DNA of 64,000 nucleotides from Ananas comosus (taxonomy: Eukaryota > Streptophyta > Magnoliopsida > Poales > Bromeliaceae), in assembly GCF_001540865.1 (NCBI RefSeq), contig NC_033622.1, forward strand, positions 15,407,237-15,471,236, given 5' to 3'. Position numbers and translations under genes: made by a program. The notes below the pieces were generated by a model, which made no database searches, was not told the DNA's origin, and was given only the letters and a program-made list of their open reading frames with translations. Shown here piece after piece: positions 24,690-41,159 of this stretch (positions within the stretch are counted from its first letter, which is position 1; the number at the start of each line of letters is the position of its first letter).

Positions 24690-26284
24690 ATATGTTGGTG
24701 TGCTTCATCTGATGAATATCACAAGGCGGCGTGAAGGAAAAATGAAGTTAATGTTTGGAGACTCAAAAAAGTTTGTTATTGGAACAATCTATTGCTAATT
24801 ACATGCTTACACAACTGCCATGGAGTAAACAAGAACTTGTATGCTTGCAGATCTCAACAAAAACAGTTGTCATTGGATGCTGTTTGTTCCTATTTGGATA
24901 TTATTTTCTTTAGTTGATGGTTTGCTTATCAGTGTACACAATTATACGATATCGATATTAATCTTTCTTTTGGGAAAGCTGAATCATTAGTGTCTGAGAA
25001 TCCTGGAATTTTTGAATAGTGCATTATAGTTTTTATGTCAAATTTGTTTGTTGCCTGATTTGCTAGTTCAAGTAAATCAGATTTTTTTTTGTTTTTATTA
25101 AGTTGAATAACCAAATCAAAATATCTCATGGGGGAGGTGTGGTGCACCAGGTGCACCCAATGAAGTCTCGGGCAGTAAATATCCTCTTTTGGTGGGTGAG
25201 ACGCAGTGCATGCACTCGGAGGGCAGACTTTTCAACGTGCCCGGCGTATCAAAATCAAGTTGTCGGTCAGCAAACTAGTTTGAGTTTGCTAAACTTGGCC
25301 ACAATATATAGTAAAAAACTATCTAAAAAAGAAGCAAAATCTAGATTCAAGAAGTTAATAGAAAATCTGCAGAAGAAGCAAAATTTAGATTGGAATAAAA
25401 TTTTAACATTTGATTGTGGGATGAATTATATAATTTATCAAACTGTCTCAATAAAATGTCGTTGATGAGTTCGCCGATGAAGCCGTCCTTTGGTCAAGCC
25501 GACCCAACGTCCTCATTTGGTACTCAATAGTAGAGGAAAAAGACGTGAGCTGCAATCATGTTTACGCGTCTCACACCCATATGTCTTCCACGTCGCTTTT
25601 AATGAGCAATTATATTTCTTTATCACACTTTAATTGTTTTGTTTACACAGAGTGATTTAAATTGATAATTTTCGAAATTATTGGCAGACGCTTCAATGAA
25701 TGCTTTTTTATATAAAATTGGGTTGAAATATTATCAATAGTATAAAAATAATACTATCAGCTTTTCGATACTTAAATATCTAAAATTTAGTAAAAATTAG
25801 TAAAATAATAGTAATGCAAAAATTAATAATAAATATTATTTATATACCATCAATCGAAGTTAATGTTCGAACAACTGTGATCTGAAAATTAAAGCGAACG
25901 TGTCGTTCGGTGAATCGTTTCAAGTAAATGTTTGCTGTTCCGACCCGGCGCAGCTTGTGGACTACGGTGTCGGCCGAGCGGGCCCCACCGTTGAAGAAGC
26001 AAATCATCAAACACGATCCTCTTCGGGGCACACACACACAAATCGCCACGTGTCCAAACGGCCGCTGGGGCCCACCACTCCTCGTCCGTTACCCGCCGAC
26101 CCTGGCGATCGTACGGTACCCGCCTCCATTTTAAATAAAAGCCCCGCATCCGCATGCGACCCGCGCCCGCCATCCTCGAAGCTGCGCCCTCCCACCTCTC
26201 ATCTCCTTCCACGTGTCCCCAACTCAAACGTGTCATCTCCTCTATCGCTGCACGTCTCACCATTTTTACACCCCCTATCTCATC
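24690..26284. other. 3' flank and intergenic region
   Basis: The 3' UTR of the membrane protein probably extends some 200 bp. Near 25130-25230 is a GC-richer stretch with TGCACCAGGTGCACC, a word also seen in altered form near 4605 and 4705 (CACCGGGTGCA), perhaps an old repeat terminus. Open frames around 25900-26300 lie in the PUB promoter and have no family support. Confidence 0.5.
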
Positions 26285-26285
26285 C

Positions 26286-26297
26286 TCTATATATACA
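26286..26297 (+). promoter_or_regulatory. TATA box of PUB copy A
   Basis: CTATATATAC about 110 bp upstream of the chosen ATG at 26397. Copy B lacks this segment because the duplication starts downstream of it. Confidence 0.6.
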
Positions 26298-26396
26298 CGC
26301 ACTCAAACCACCGCACCATCAACAAAACGGCGAAATTTTAGATTCTCCTCTCCAATCCCTCAAAAAGCTATTTTTATATACGCTCCATCTTCTCCC

Positions 26397-28449
26397 ATGC
26401 CTCATCCGTCCAAACGCCGGATACTTACACTCCCCGCGGTTCATCCGTGCGAAGCTGTATCCCCGGCGACTCTCCTCAATTCCCTTATTCCTCTCGCACG
26501 CGAGATCGTCGCACGGCGATCCCACTCCTTCCCAATCCACCGTCGGAGCATTCGAGAGGCGATCCGCCAAACCGGCCTGCTCCTCGAACTCTTAGATGAT
26601 GTTCGAGACCGCGGATCGGCCCTTCCAGATTCTGCGGTCCTCAGCTTGTCTGAGCTCCACGTCGCGCTCCAGAAGATCCGGCACCTGATCAACGATTGCT
26701 CGCGGCGGGGCGCCCGGCTTTTGGTCTTGATGCGGTCCGAATTCGTCTCATCGGATCTCCGCGTCCTCGTCCGGTCGATTGCAACCGCGATCGACGTGCT
26801 CCCGCTGGACAACGTCAATGCGGCGGTGGAGGTGAAGGATTTGGTGCGGCTCCTATCGAAGCAAGCATGGAATGTGGTGATCGCGACCGATCCGGAGGAC
26901 GATCGGGCGGCGAAGAGAATCCGCTCGGTGATGGATCAGCTTAAGAACGGCGTCGCACCCGCGGCGAGCGTTCTCGAGCGCGTGTTGAACCATTTGCAGG
27001 TGAGAAGCTGGTCCGACTGCGACGAAGAAATCGCTTTCTTGGAAGAAGAGATTTTTACATACTTCGAAAACGAAGAAGACGGCGAAGTTGCGCTTCTCGG
27101 CAGCCTGATGGCATTCATGATCTATTGCCGGGCGGTTCTTTTCGATACCATCAACAGCAAAAAGAGACACAAAAAGGAGCGCGCGTTGCACGCGAGCAGT
27201 ATCTCTGACTGGCTGAAGCAAGAAGCTCTGCAATGCCCGATCTCTCTCGATCTCATGACCGATCCCGTGACGATCGCCACGGGACAGACCTACGATCGGT
27301 CATCGATCAAGCGGTGGATAAAATCTGGCCGCCTCACTTGCCCTGTAACACGCGAGAAGCTAACAAACACTGATTTGGTGCCCAATTTCGCAATTCAAAA
27401 GCTCGTGGATGAGTTTTGTCGCGATAATAGAATCCCGATAGCAAAGCCGAACACCAAGCACCGTCGGAGTGTGGAAAAGACGGCCTCGCCCTTCAGCCCA
27501 GCTGCGGCCGGAGCAATCAAAATGGCCGTCGCTTTCCTAATCGACAAGCTCGCGAAAGGAACCGTAGAAGAGAAGAAGAAGGCCACTTTCGAGATCCGAA
27601 GGATCTCGAAATTTTACATCTTCAATAGAGCTTGCTTGGTGGAAGCCGATGCTGTGCCGTGGCTGCTCTACCTCCTCTCGTCACCGGATCCTTCCACGCA
27701 AGACAATGCGGTCGCCGCTCTCTTGAATCTCTCGAAGCACCCGAACGGTCGTAGGGCGATCTTCGAATCTGGAGGCCTCTGCTCAATCACAGATGTGATC
27801 AAGACGGGGCTCACAATCGAAGCTCAGCAGAACGCAGCGGCGATCCTCTTCTACCTCTCTTCGGTCGAAGAGTACCGAATAGAGATCGGAGTGATCCCCA
27901 AAGCGATCCCGACTTTAGTAGAGCTCCTAACTCGTAAGAGAAGGCAGTTGTTACAGGGGAAAGAAGAACGCAATCGCCGGCCTCTTCGGGCTTGTCCAAT
28001 ACCCGGGAAACCACTCAAAGCTCATCGCGGCAGGGGCTATTCCGGTTTTCACTAGCCTTCTTTCAAGTGATAGAGAGGATCTCGTCGACGATTCAATTGC
28101 AGCCCTTGAAAAGATAGCAGAGAGCCACGAAGGGGCAGCCGCGATCTTGATGCGTTCGTCTGTTCCTTTTCTCGTGGAGGTTCTCAACTCATTGACCTCT
28201 CGGTCGGGAAAGGAGCACTGCGTGTCCCTTTTACTCGCTCTGTGTGTTAACGGCGGCAATAAGGTTGTTAGCCTGCTAGAGAAGATGCCTGCGCTCATGT
28301 CTTCGTTGTATTCGCTCGTAACGGAGGGCTCTCCTCAGGCCGGAAAGAAGGCGCGGTCGCTCCTGAATCACATTCATCGGCATCAAGAGCAGAGTAACCC
28401 TCCTCTACTGAGACCGCCGATCGGCGATCACGTCATTCATGCACAGTAA
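26397..28449 (+). CDS. PUB18/19-like U-box ARM E3 ligase, copy A, with an internal frameshift
   Basis: Intronless plant U-box E3 ubiquitin ligase. The start MPHPSKRRILTLPAVHPCEA matches the family N-terminus; the longer in-frame extension to 26154 runs through the TATA region and is rejected. Residues 1-270 are the PUB N-terminal domain. A U-box lies at about 277-350, with LQCPISLDLMTDPVTIATGQ and TYDRSSIKRWIKSGRLTCPV. Armadillo repeats follow (ACLVEADAVPWLLYLLSSPD, ENAVAALLNLSKHPNGRRAI-like). The first frame is open to a stop at 28055. Its last ~30 codons are off-family, whereas the +1 frame from about 27957 to TAA 28449 continues the ARM region (GKKNAIAGLFGL onward). So there is a net +1 shift between about 27926 and 27957. 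Unrepaired, the product would be about 552 residues and lack the last ARM repeats; members are near 690. PUB18/19 proteins act in ABA and drought signalling in Arabidopsis. Confidence 0.85.
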
Positions 28450-29007
28450 GCTAAATAACAGCCTCCGCAGTATTGCTAAAGCCTTTTTTTTTTTTTTTGG
28501 TTATAAAGTGTTTCTGATCTCTGCTCGCTTTTTACAAGAGCTGAGATCAGGATTAGAGTTTATATATATACATACATATGTAAATAGGATAATATGAGTT
28601 GTAGATGCAATTGTTATGTTGATATATGTTGGTGTACGTAGTTGAGTGTACACCCATCCTTGTGGCATTTGTTGGTCTCAATCAATAAAAGGTTTTGTTG
28701 AAGTGTGAGAATGTTGGTTGTAAAATATACCCTCAGTATAATATACTGGCCTTATAAATTATTGGATATAAATGGCTAGCAGATGCAAGTAAAATGTCAT
28801 TGATCTTATAATCATCTTAAGCATAGATAAGAGACATAATGTCATTGATCTTATAATCAACTTAAAGCATAGATAAGAGACATTATTGACAAGCACAGAT
28901 ACCATCATCATCACTAAAACAGAGTTCAATCACAAAACTAAGCGTCTAAAGATAAGAGAGACGAAATTTAAACCAACCATCTAAAGAAAAAAAAAAGAGA
29001 ACCATCA
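28450..29007. other. Shared 3' intergenic space between PUB and CCoAOMT
   Basis: Tail-to-tail interval. It contains a T-run near 28485, an AATAAA-type signal in CAATCAATAAAAGG near 28681 (PUB polyadenylation) and A-rich DNA before the CCoAOMT stop. The same layout recurs at 34165-34671 in the second unit. Confidence 0.6.
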
Positions 29008-30847
<1,840 letters not shown>

Positions 30848-30999
30848 TTCCCTCTTCTTCTCCTTCTTCGCCCTTTTTTTTGATCTCTCCTCCTCCTCCT
30901 CCTTCCTCCTCCTCCTCTCTCTCTCTAATTTTCTTTTTTTTTTTTTCTATATTTCTCTTGCTCTTATATAATATATATAAAAATTATTATTCTTAGCGT

Positions 31000-32215
31000 T
31001 CATACAAAGCGTATGAACATCGTAAACGAGGTAGAACGGGTACAAAGAGAACCGGTTTTCCGAGGCCTACTGTGTCAGAGTTCTAGAATAGCACTTTCGT
31101 TGCCGAATGCCTACAAAAGCATAGAAGAAAATCAAAAGAAAATTTTCAAGAATCACATTTTGAAACGGCATTTGTTCTGCTCTTTTACCCGACCTCTTTC
31201 TGAAAAAAAGAATAATTACCATTCCAATATGTTATTTTTATTATATATAATTAAAAACTATAAAATTTATTGGAAGTATATATTATTTTAATTTAATTAC
31301 TTATAATTTGTTTGACTTAAATGATTTGAGGGCACTTTGAATATAAAGTTTAAGCTATTTGCTTATTTTTATAAATTTATAATTATTTAAATGGTATAAA
31401 ATATACTAACGCATTTAAATTTTTTAAAATTAAAAAGTCGCTGATTTATTCAGATCAAATAAGTGAAAAGATCAAACAGTAAAATTAAGTTTGTAAAGAT
31501 TAAATAGTGGGATCAAAAAGAGTGATAATTGAGATAAGTTCTAGACATATTAAATATGCAACGGCTTAAATTTTATACTAAAATAATTATTAAGTGGTTT
31601 AAACTAAATAAATTAGAAGATGGGACAAAACTTTAAATTATAAAAAATTTAAACAGTGGGATCAGAACGGGCCACGGTGGAAGCCGGTCTTATTTTATAA
31701 ATAAATAAATTCTAGGCTTCCAGCGTGCGTCCTTTTTTTTGTTGAGAGAAAAAGGTCACATAAAAATAAATTTATTTGAAAATATAAAATAATTAAAATT
31801 TAAATTTAAAATTTTAAATATTAATTATTAAATTTTTTTTATCACCTGCGCTAGGAACAGTCGGTCACTGTTTATCATTTAAATTTTATAATAATAATAA
31901 TAATAATATACTTCATAAAATTTAGTGCATCGTTAAGTTTTTACTTGTTGCTTATAAATTAAATAGCTAGATTAAAAGTACGAAGTTAATGGCGATTCAA
32001 CGAATTAATAATGAATCATATACAAATAAAAATATTTTTACAAGTCATGCTCACAAGAGCCCGCGTGGTAAAGCACGACTTCGCCAAAGTTGCGAGTTAC
32101 ACGTTTAGTTTAACAAACGCAGGGCAGGGAAGGCCCTGTGAAAAGTAGACCCGGCAATGGCGTAAACATATTTTCCAATCAGGGAGCGTACGCGTTTGTT
32201 GAAATGTAGCTTCTG
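31000..32215. repeat. Right part of duplication unit A (non-coding)
   Basis: Homologous to about 39990-41147. Shared phrases include GCGTTCATACAAAGCG (31000 and 39991), GAGAACCG.TTTTCCGAGGCCT (31050 and 40046) and CAATC(A)G(A)GAGCGTACGCGTTTGTTGAAATG (32178 and 41109). No gene; short open frames here are AT-rich and unsupported. A SINE-like minus-strand fragment lies at about 31839-31876. Confidence 0.75.
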
Positions 32216-34164
32216 ATCCACCGTCGGAGCATTCGCGAGGCGATCCGCCAAACCGGCCTGCTCCTCGAGCTCTTAGATGATGATGTTCGGGACCGCGGAT
32301 CGGCCCTTCCGGATTCTGCGGTCCTCCTCAGCTTGTCTGAGCTCCACGTCGCGCTCCAGAAGATCCGGCACCTGATCAACAATTGCTCGCGGCTTTTGGT
32401 CTTGATGCGGTCCGAATTCGGCTCATCGGATCTCCGCGTCCTCGTCCGGTCGATCGCAACCGCGATCGACGTGCTTCCGCTCGACAACGTCAATGCGGCG
32501 GCGGAGGTGAAGGATTTGGTGCGGCTCCTATCGAAGCAAGCATGGAATGTGGTGATTGCGACCGATCCGGATGTGTTAAATATAAAAATATTTAAACACC
32601 GTTTTCTAACCGTTTATACTTTTTAGAGTACAACGGTTTCACAGGAGGACAATCGGGCGGCGAAGAGCATCCGCTCGATGATGCATCAGCTTAAGAACGG
32701 CGTCACACCCGCGGCGAGCGTTCTCGAGCGGGTGTTGAACCATTTGCAGGTGAGAAGCTGGTCCGACTGCCACGAAGAAATCGCTTTCTTGTTGCGCTTC
32801 TCGGCAGCCTGATGGCGTTCATGATGTATTGCCGGGCGGTCCTTTTCGACACCGTCAACGGCAAAAGGAGACACAAAAAGGAGCGCGCATTGCACAGCGA
32901 GCAGTGTCTCCGACTGGCTGAAGCAAGAAGCTCTGCAATGCCCGATCTCTCTCGATCTCATGACCGATCCCGTGACGATCGCCACGGGACAGACCTACGA
33001 TCGGTCATCGATCAAGCGGTGGATAAAATCCGGCCGCCTCACTTGCCCTGTAACAGGCGAGAAGCTAACAAACACTGATTTGGTCCCCAATTTCGCAATT
33101 CGAAAGCTCGTCGACGAGTTTTGTCGCGATAATAGAATCCCGATAGCAAAGCCGAACACCAAGCACCGTCAGAGCGTGGAAAAGACGGCCTCGCCCTTCG
33201 GCCCAGCTGCGGCCGGAGCAATCAAAATGGCCGTCGCTTTCCTAATCGACAATCTCGAGAAAGGAACCGTGGAAGAGAAGAAGAAGGCCACTTTCGAGAT
33301 CCGATCCGAAGGGTGGTCTCGAAGTTTAACATCTTCAATAGAGCTTTGCTTGGTGGAAGCCGACGCTGTGCCGTGGCTACTCTGCCTCCTCTCGTCGCCG
33401 GATCCTTCCACGCAAGAAAATGCGGTCGCCGCTCTCTTGAATCTCTCAAAGCACCCGAACGGTCGTAGGGCGATCTTCGAATCTGGCGGCGTCTGCTCGA
33501 TCACAGATGTGATCAAGACGGGGGCTCACGATCGAAGCACAGCAGAACGCAGCGGCGATCCTCTTCTACCTCTCTTCGGTCGAAGAGTACCGAATAGAGA
33601 TCGAAGTGATCCCCGAAGCGATCCCGACTTTAGTAGAGCTCCTAACTCGTAAGAGAAGGCAGTTGTTACAGGGGAAAGAAGAACGCAATCGCCGGCCTCT
33701 TCGGGCTTGTCCAATACCCCGGAAACCACTCAAAGCTCATCGCGGCAGGGGCTATTCCGGTTTTCACTAGCCTTCTTTCAAGTGATAGAGAGGATCTCGT
33801 CGACGATTCAATTGCAGCCCTTGAAAAGATAGCAGAGAGCCGCGAAGGGGCGGCCGCGATCTTGATGCGTTCGTCTGTTCCTTGTCTCGTGGAGGTTCTC
33901 AACTCATTGACCTCTCGGTCGGGAAAGGAGCACTGCGTGTCCCTTTTACTCGCTCTATGTGTTAACGGCGCCGATAAGGTTGTTAGCCTGCTAGAGAAGA
34001 TGCCCGCGCTCGTGTCTTCGTTGTATTCGCTCGTAACGGAGGGCTCTCCTCAGGCCGGAAAGAAGGCGCGGTCGCTCCTCAATCACATTCATCGGCATCA
34101 AGAGCAGAGTAACCCTCCTCTACTGAGACCGCCGATCGGCGATCACGTCATTCATGCACACTAA
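32216..34164 (+). pseudogene. PUB18/19-like copy B, 5'-truncated pseudogene
   Basis: Second copy of the U-box gene, about 95% identical by eye but broken. Homology begins abruptly at 32216, matching codon ~47 of copy A, so promoter and start are missing. A 72-bp insertion sits at 32572-32643 with GGA on both sides. About 46 nt are deleted near 32791 (copy A positions ~27042-27087). There is a +1 in the segment before the U-box (TTGCACAGCG versus TTGCACGCG), rearranged sequence near 33304-33345, an extra G in GACGGGGGCTC near 33524, and the frameshift shared with copy A near 33640-33670. The U-box itself (32960 onward) is intact. Expression as a functional ligase is unlikely. Confidence 0.93.
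32572..32643 (+). mobile_element. 72-bp insertion, truncated 5' end of a second SINE family
   Basis: Absent from copy A, where the site reads CCGGAGGACG. Copy B reads CCGGA, then insert, then GGAGGAC, giving a GGA duplication. The insert resembles the 5' part (minus strand) of the element at 35265-35530: shared AAATATTTTTATATTTA, an ACGGTT-type A-box region and CTCTAAAA. Confidence 0.75.
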
Positions 34165-34671
34165 GCTAAATAACAGCCTCCGCAGTATTGCTAAAGCCTT
34201 TTTTCTTTTTCTTTTTTTTTTGTTATAAAGTGTTTCTGATCTCTGCTCGCTTTTTACAAGAGCTGAGATCAGGATTAGCGTTTATATATATACATACATA
34301 TGTAAATAGGATGATGCAATTGTTATGTTGTTATATGTTGGCGTGCGTACTTGAGTGTAAATCCATCCTTGCGGCATTTGTTGGTCTCAATCAATAAAAG
34401 GTTCTGTTGAAGTGTGAGAATGTTGGTTGTAAATTATACCCTCAGTATAATATTCGGGCCTTATAAATTATTATTGTATATAAATGGCTAGCAGATGCAA
34501 GTAAAATGTCGTTGATCTTATAATCAACTTAAGCATAGATAAGAGGCATTATTGACAAGCACAGATACCATCATCATCACTAAAACAGAGTTCCATCACA
34601 AAAGTAAGAGTCTAAAGATAAGAGAGACGAAATTTGAACCAAACATCTAAAGAAAAAAAAGAGAGACATCA

Positions 34672-37845
<3,174 letters not shown>

Positions 37846-37947
37846 TTCCCTCTTCTTCTTCTTCTTCGCCCTTTTTTTTGATCTCTCCTCCTCCTCCTCC
37901 TTCCTCCTCCTCCTCTCTCTCTCTAATTTTCTTTTTTTTATATAATA

Positions 37948-38288
37948 CAGGATAAATTTCAAATGGTTTTACACTTTCTCACTTTAATACCCTATGGTTT
38001 AAAAGCGTATCAAGTTAGTATCTTTTGATTTTATTTTTATCTTTTTTTGTTAATATTTCGTTAAATTATATACAAAAAAAACTTCAGATATCATATCTAG
38101 ATTTATCAAATATTTATTTTAGTACCCTTTAATTTTAACTTTGTCACTAATTCAACAAAAAAATAAATAAAATTAATAATAAAAAAATAAAAAATTTATA
38201 GAATACTAAATTAATATACTCTACGCCATAGGGCGCTAAAATGAAAAATTATAAAAACATATAGTGGTACTTGAAGTCTTTTTAATAA
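37948..38288. mobile_element. Small inverted-repeat element upstream of CCoAOMT-B
   Basis: About 340 bp absent from copy A. The left end (AATTTCAAATGGTTTTACAC) matches the complement of the right end (GTGGTACTTGAAGTC) as a degenerate inverted repeat, and a CCCTATGG/CCATAGGG pair lies further in. Non-coding, MULE-like MITE by appearance. It lies directly left of the Pack-MULE-like element. Confidence 0.5.
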
Positions 38289-39961
38289 GGGATAATTGCT
38301 TATATATCCCTCATGCGTTTGAATATATCCGATTTACCTTTATTTTTTTTTCTTTTTAAAATACCCCTCATATGTTCCACTGTTATTCCAAAATACCTCG
38401 CAGTTATCCCTTGTTAAACTAACTCGGGTTAAATATAGATTAAATATATACTAGAATTAAAACCTAATTAAAATACCTATTTTGCCCCTACCTTATTAAA
38501 CTATTCCTTTAAGTTATCATCTCTTTTTCGCCTAACTTTGTCCCCGCCGGCCGCCGGCCGCCGCGAGCCCCAGCAGCTCACCACTACCGCCAACCTCGGC
38601 GCCGGCTCCTCTGCCCCCAAGAAGCCTCGCCTCATTCGCACAAAAAAAAGGCCCGCGAGTCGCAGCTCTCGTCGTTCTCCTCCTCCTCCTCCACCGCCTT
38701 CGACGGCGCCGGGAGCAAGAGTGCCGCAGCGATTCATGCATATCTGATGACTAATTCATTATAGCTAATTTCTCTGTCCCAAATCCCAAATTAATTAATG
38801 TACATCACCTTTCTCCTCCTCCTTCCCTCTTGTCGCCGCCCACCACTACTACCTCCCTCTCTCCCCCAACTACCCCTTGCCTCCGGGATGGCCCCGAGGG
38901 TGCTTCGACTCTGACATCCTCGTCACATTCGACATCGCTGTGGTTGGTGGGTTGACATTGTCTCTCTCACCGCCAGTAGCATCATCGTGCCTTCCACCCC
39001 GACACCATCGCCGTGGACGCCTTCTCCATTGCTGAGAAACCCGTTCTTCGTCTCTGCCTCAGTCGGGGACAGCGGCCCCAATCACCAATGTTGCCTCATG
39101 GGTCGCCACCCTCGGGGTTTGGCGTGGCGACGGTGGTCGAGATGGGTGCTGCCGGTGCCGGAGGAAGGGGACTAGGAGGGGTGCTGTAGGAGGGTTAATT
39201 GACAATTAACCAGGGAGAGTTAATTGGGAGAGTTAATTAGGGCGGAAGAGTTAATTATTTAAGATTAATTGGAATAAATTAATCTTCACATCTGCACAGA
39301 TCTAAGTTTATTAATATTTTTAAATACATAACTCTTATATATTATTAATATATATTTATTATAATTTTAAATATATTTAATCTATATATAAAACTTATAA
39401 TAATAATATATATAGTATATTAATTATTATATATTTATTATATAGCCGAATTTTTGATCCCGAATTTTTAATTGGTGAACATATAATACCCGTATAAATC
39501 ACGTATTCGAATAACTGGCGAATCCGTTTTTTAGCCGTATTTTTCAACGAATTTAAAAATTAAAAGACGAATTTTTTCTGAATTATATCTGTACCGAATT
39601 TTTGCCGAATCCGAATTAACTAATTATGCCTCCAACCACTAAGGTTGGTTTAGCTGCAATCGATCTCATCCGTTCATCTGCTCGCTCCCGACGTGCTTAA
39701 TTAATTAATTGATATTTGATGGGCAAATAAGAAAAATATTTACTATATGAAGGATATATAAGATAAGTTAGGTACGGTACAACGATATATTGGAATAGGC
39801 AAAATAATTTTTCAGAGATAACGGCAGCTAATTGACGGAACTTAACTCCAGAGGTATATTAGAAAGACTTGGAACATAAGAAAGATATTTTCAATATTAG
39901 CCTTCTAAGAGGGATAAATAAGAAAATCGAAACTTTTCAGAAATATATAGATAATTGTCCC
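38289..39961. mobile_element. Pack-MULE-like element carrying gene fragments
   Basis: A 1673-bp insert. The left end is GGGATAATTGCTTATATATC. The right end, read as complement, is GGGACAATTATCTATATATT. It is flanked by TTTTAATAA (38280-38288) and TTTTTATAA (39962-39970), a 9-bp duplication with one mismatch, as expected for Mutator-like elements. The GC-rich interior (38540-39180) contrasts sharply with its surroundings and includes a subtilase fragment. No transposase seen. Unit A lacks it. Confidence 0.75.
38898..39124 (+). pseudogene. SBT1.5-like subtilase fragment, frameshifted
   Basis: Translation starts GCFDSDILVTFDIAVVGG, matching the GCFDSDIL.AFD.AV.DG block of SBT1-type subtilases. 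It continues in shifted frames with DTIAVDAFSIAE, FVSASVGDSGP and TNVASWVATLGV, which correspond in order to the DAIAIGAF, VFVSASAGNGGP and TNVAPWVTTVGAG blocks. At least two shifts, no start and no catalytic triad coverage. This is a captured piece, not a gene. Confidence 0.8.
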
Positions 39962-39989
39962 TTTTTATAATATATAAATTATTATTATT

Positions 39990-41147
39990 AGCGTTCATAC
40001 AAAGCGCATTAACATCGTGTGCTGGAGGTCGAGCGGTTACCAAGAGAACCGCTTTTCCGAGGCCTGCTTTGTCAGATAGTGGGGCTCCAAATTAGAAAAG
40101 ATACAATTCAAATTTTTTTTACAGTTCAAAAGTTCCAAAAGTTTTTAACTTTTTTATGTTAAAAGGTTATTATTGGAGAGTTCCAGAATGGCACTTTGGT
40201 TGCCGAATGCTTACAAGAAGAAAATCAAAAATTACAATTCCAATATGTTATTTATATTTTATATAATTAAAACTGTAAAATTTATTAGAATTATAGATTA
40301 TTTTAATTTAATTATTTGTAATTTGTTTGAGTTAGATGATTCGATGGCTCTTTGAATATAAAATTTAAGCTAATTGCTTATTTTTATAAATTTATAATTA
40401 CTTAAATGGTGTAAAATATACTAAGGCATTCAAATTTTAAAATTAAAAATTCATTAATTTGTTCAGATCAAATAAGTGAAATGATCAAACGGTAAAATTA
40501 AATTTGTAAAGATTAGATAGTGGGATACAAAAGAGTGATAATTGAGATAAGTTCTTGACATATTAAGTAAGCAACGGCTTAAATTTTATACTAAAATAAT
40601 TATTAAGTGGTTTAAACTAAATAAACTAAAAAATTGGATAAAATTTTTTTTTGAGAGAAAGATAACACGTTATCCACTTTATTCATTCAGATGGAAAATT
40701 TAGCTACATGGGTGAGATAGTACCGGCCTCGGAGGATGGCGAAAAAAAAAAAAAAAGGAAAAAAAAAACTACGGGTTACCCTTAACATTGTTCAACACTG
40801 GCTATCAGTACTGGTTACAGTTAAGTCGCTCCGCTGGGCTGAACTTCTCCCACAGGATTAATCTTGTAACTTCCGAGATTACGCGTTTGCTAAAATGTAG
40901 ACCCAGCAATGGCTTGAACAGTTTTTCCAATCAGAGACCGACCGTCTCTAGAGCAAAAGACAATAGATTTGGTGGTTGGTATCTGAGACCTAAGTTCGAA
41001 TCCTAGTTGATTCGCATTTCCAGCTAAGTTTACTTTCAAATAAAATAAACGAAGTGAGTAGCGCGCGTGCTATCTATCTCTAAAAAAAAAAAAAAAATGT
41101 TTTTTTTCAATCAGAGAGCGTACGCGTTTGTTGAAATGTTGCTGCTG
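39990..41147. repeat. Right part of duplication unit B (non-coding)
   Basis: Homologous to 31000-32215, with extra insertions: about 90 bp near 40078-40170, a diverged retroposon fragment near 40650-40760 with A-runs, and the SINE at 40938. Homology stops at about 41147 (GCTGCTGATC), the original right boundary of the duplicated segment. Confidence 0.75.
40938..41099 (+). mobile_element. tRNA-derived SINE, full length with target-site duplication
   Basis: Reference copy for the window. It starts CCGACCGTCTC and carries a B-box-like AAGTTCGAATCCTAG, CAGCTAAGTTTACTTTC and AAATAAACGAAGTGAGTAGC. It ends in about 15 A. It is flanked by TTTTTCCAATCAGAGA (40922-40937) and TTTTTTCAATCAGAGA (~41102-41117). 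Unit A at 32172-32190 has the single uninterrupted site. Confidence 0.92.
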
Positions 41148-41159
41148 ATCACAAGGCTT

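Noticed and set aside
26154..26396. N-terminal extension of the PUB frame to an ATG at 26154
   Set aside because: It spans the TATA box and low-complexity leader and has no family similarity; homologues start at MPHPSKRR-like residues.
27926..27957. A 23-nt GT-AG mini-intron in PUB copies (GTAAGAG...TTACAG) that would restore the frame as TRGKKNA
   Set aside because: Splice-like ends and frame restoration are striking, but 23 nt is far below known plant intron sizes. The spliced product would be about four residues short between LVEL and GKKNA, while a one- or four-base insertion explains the shift with a family-like EG.YRGKKNA string.
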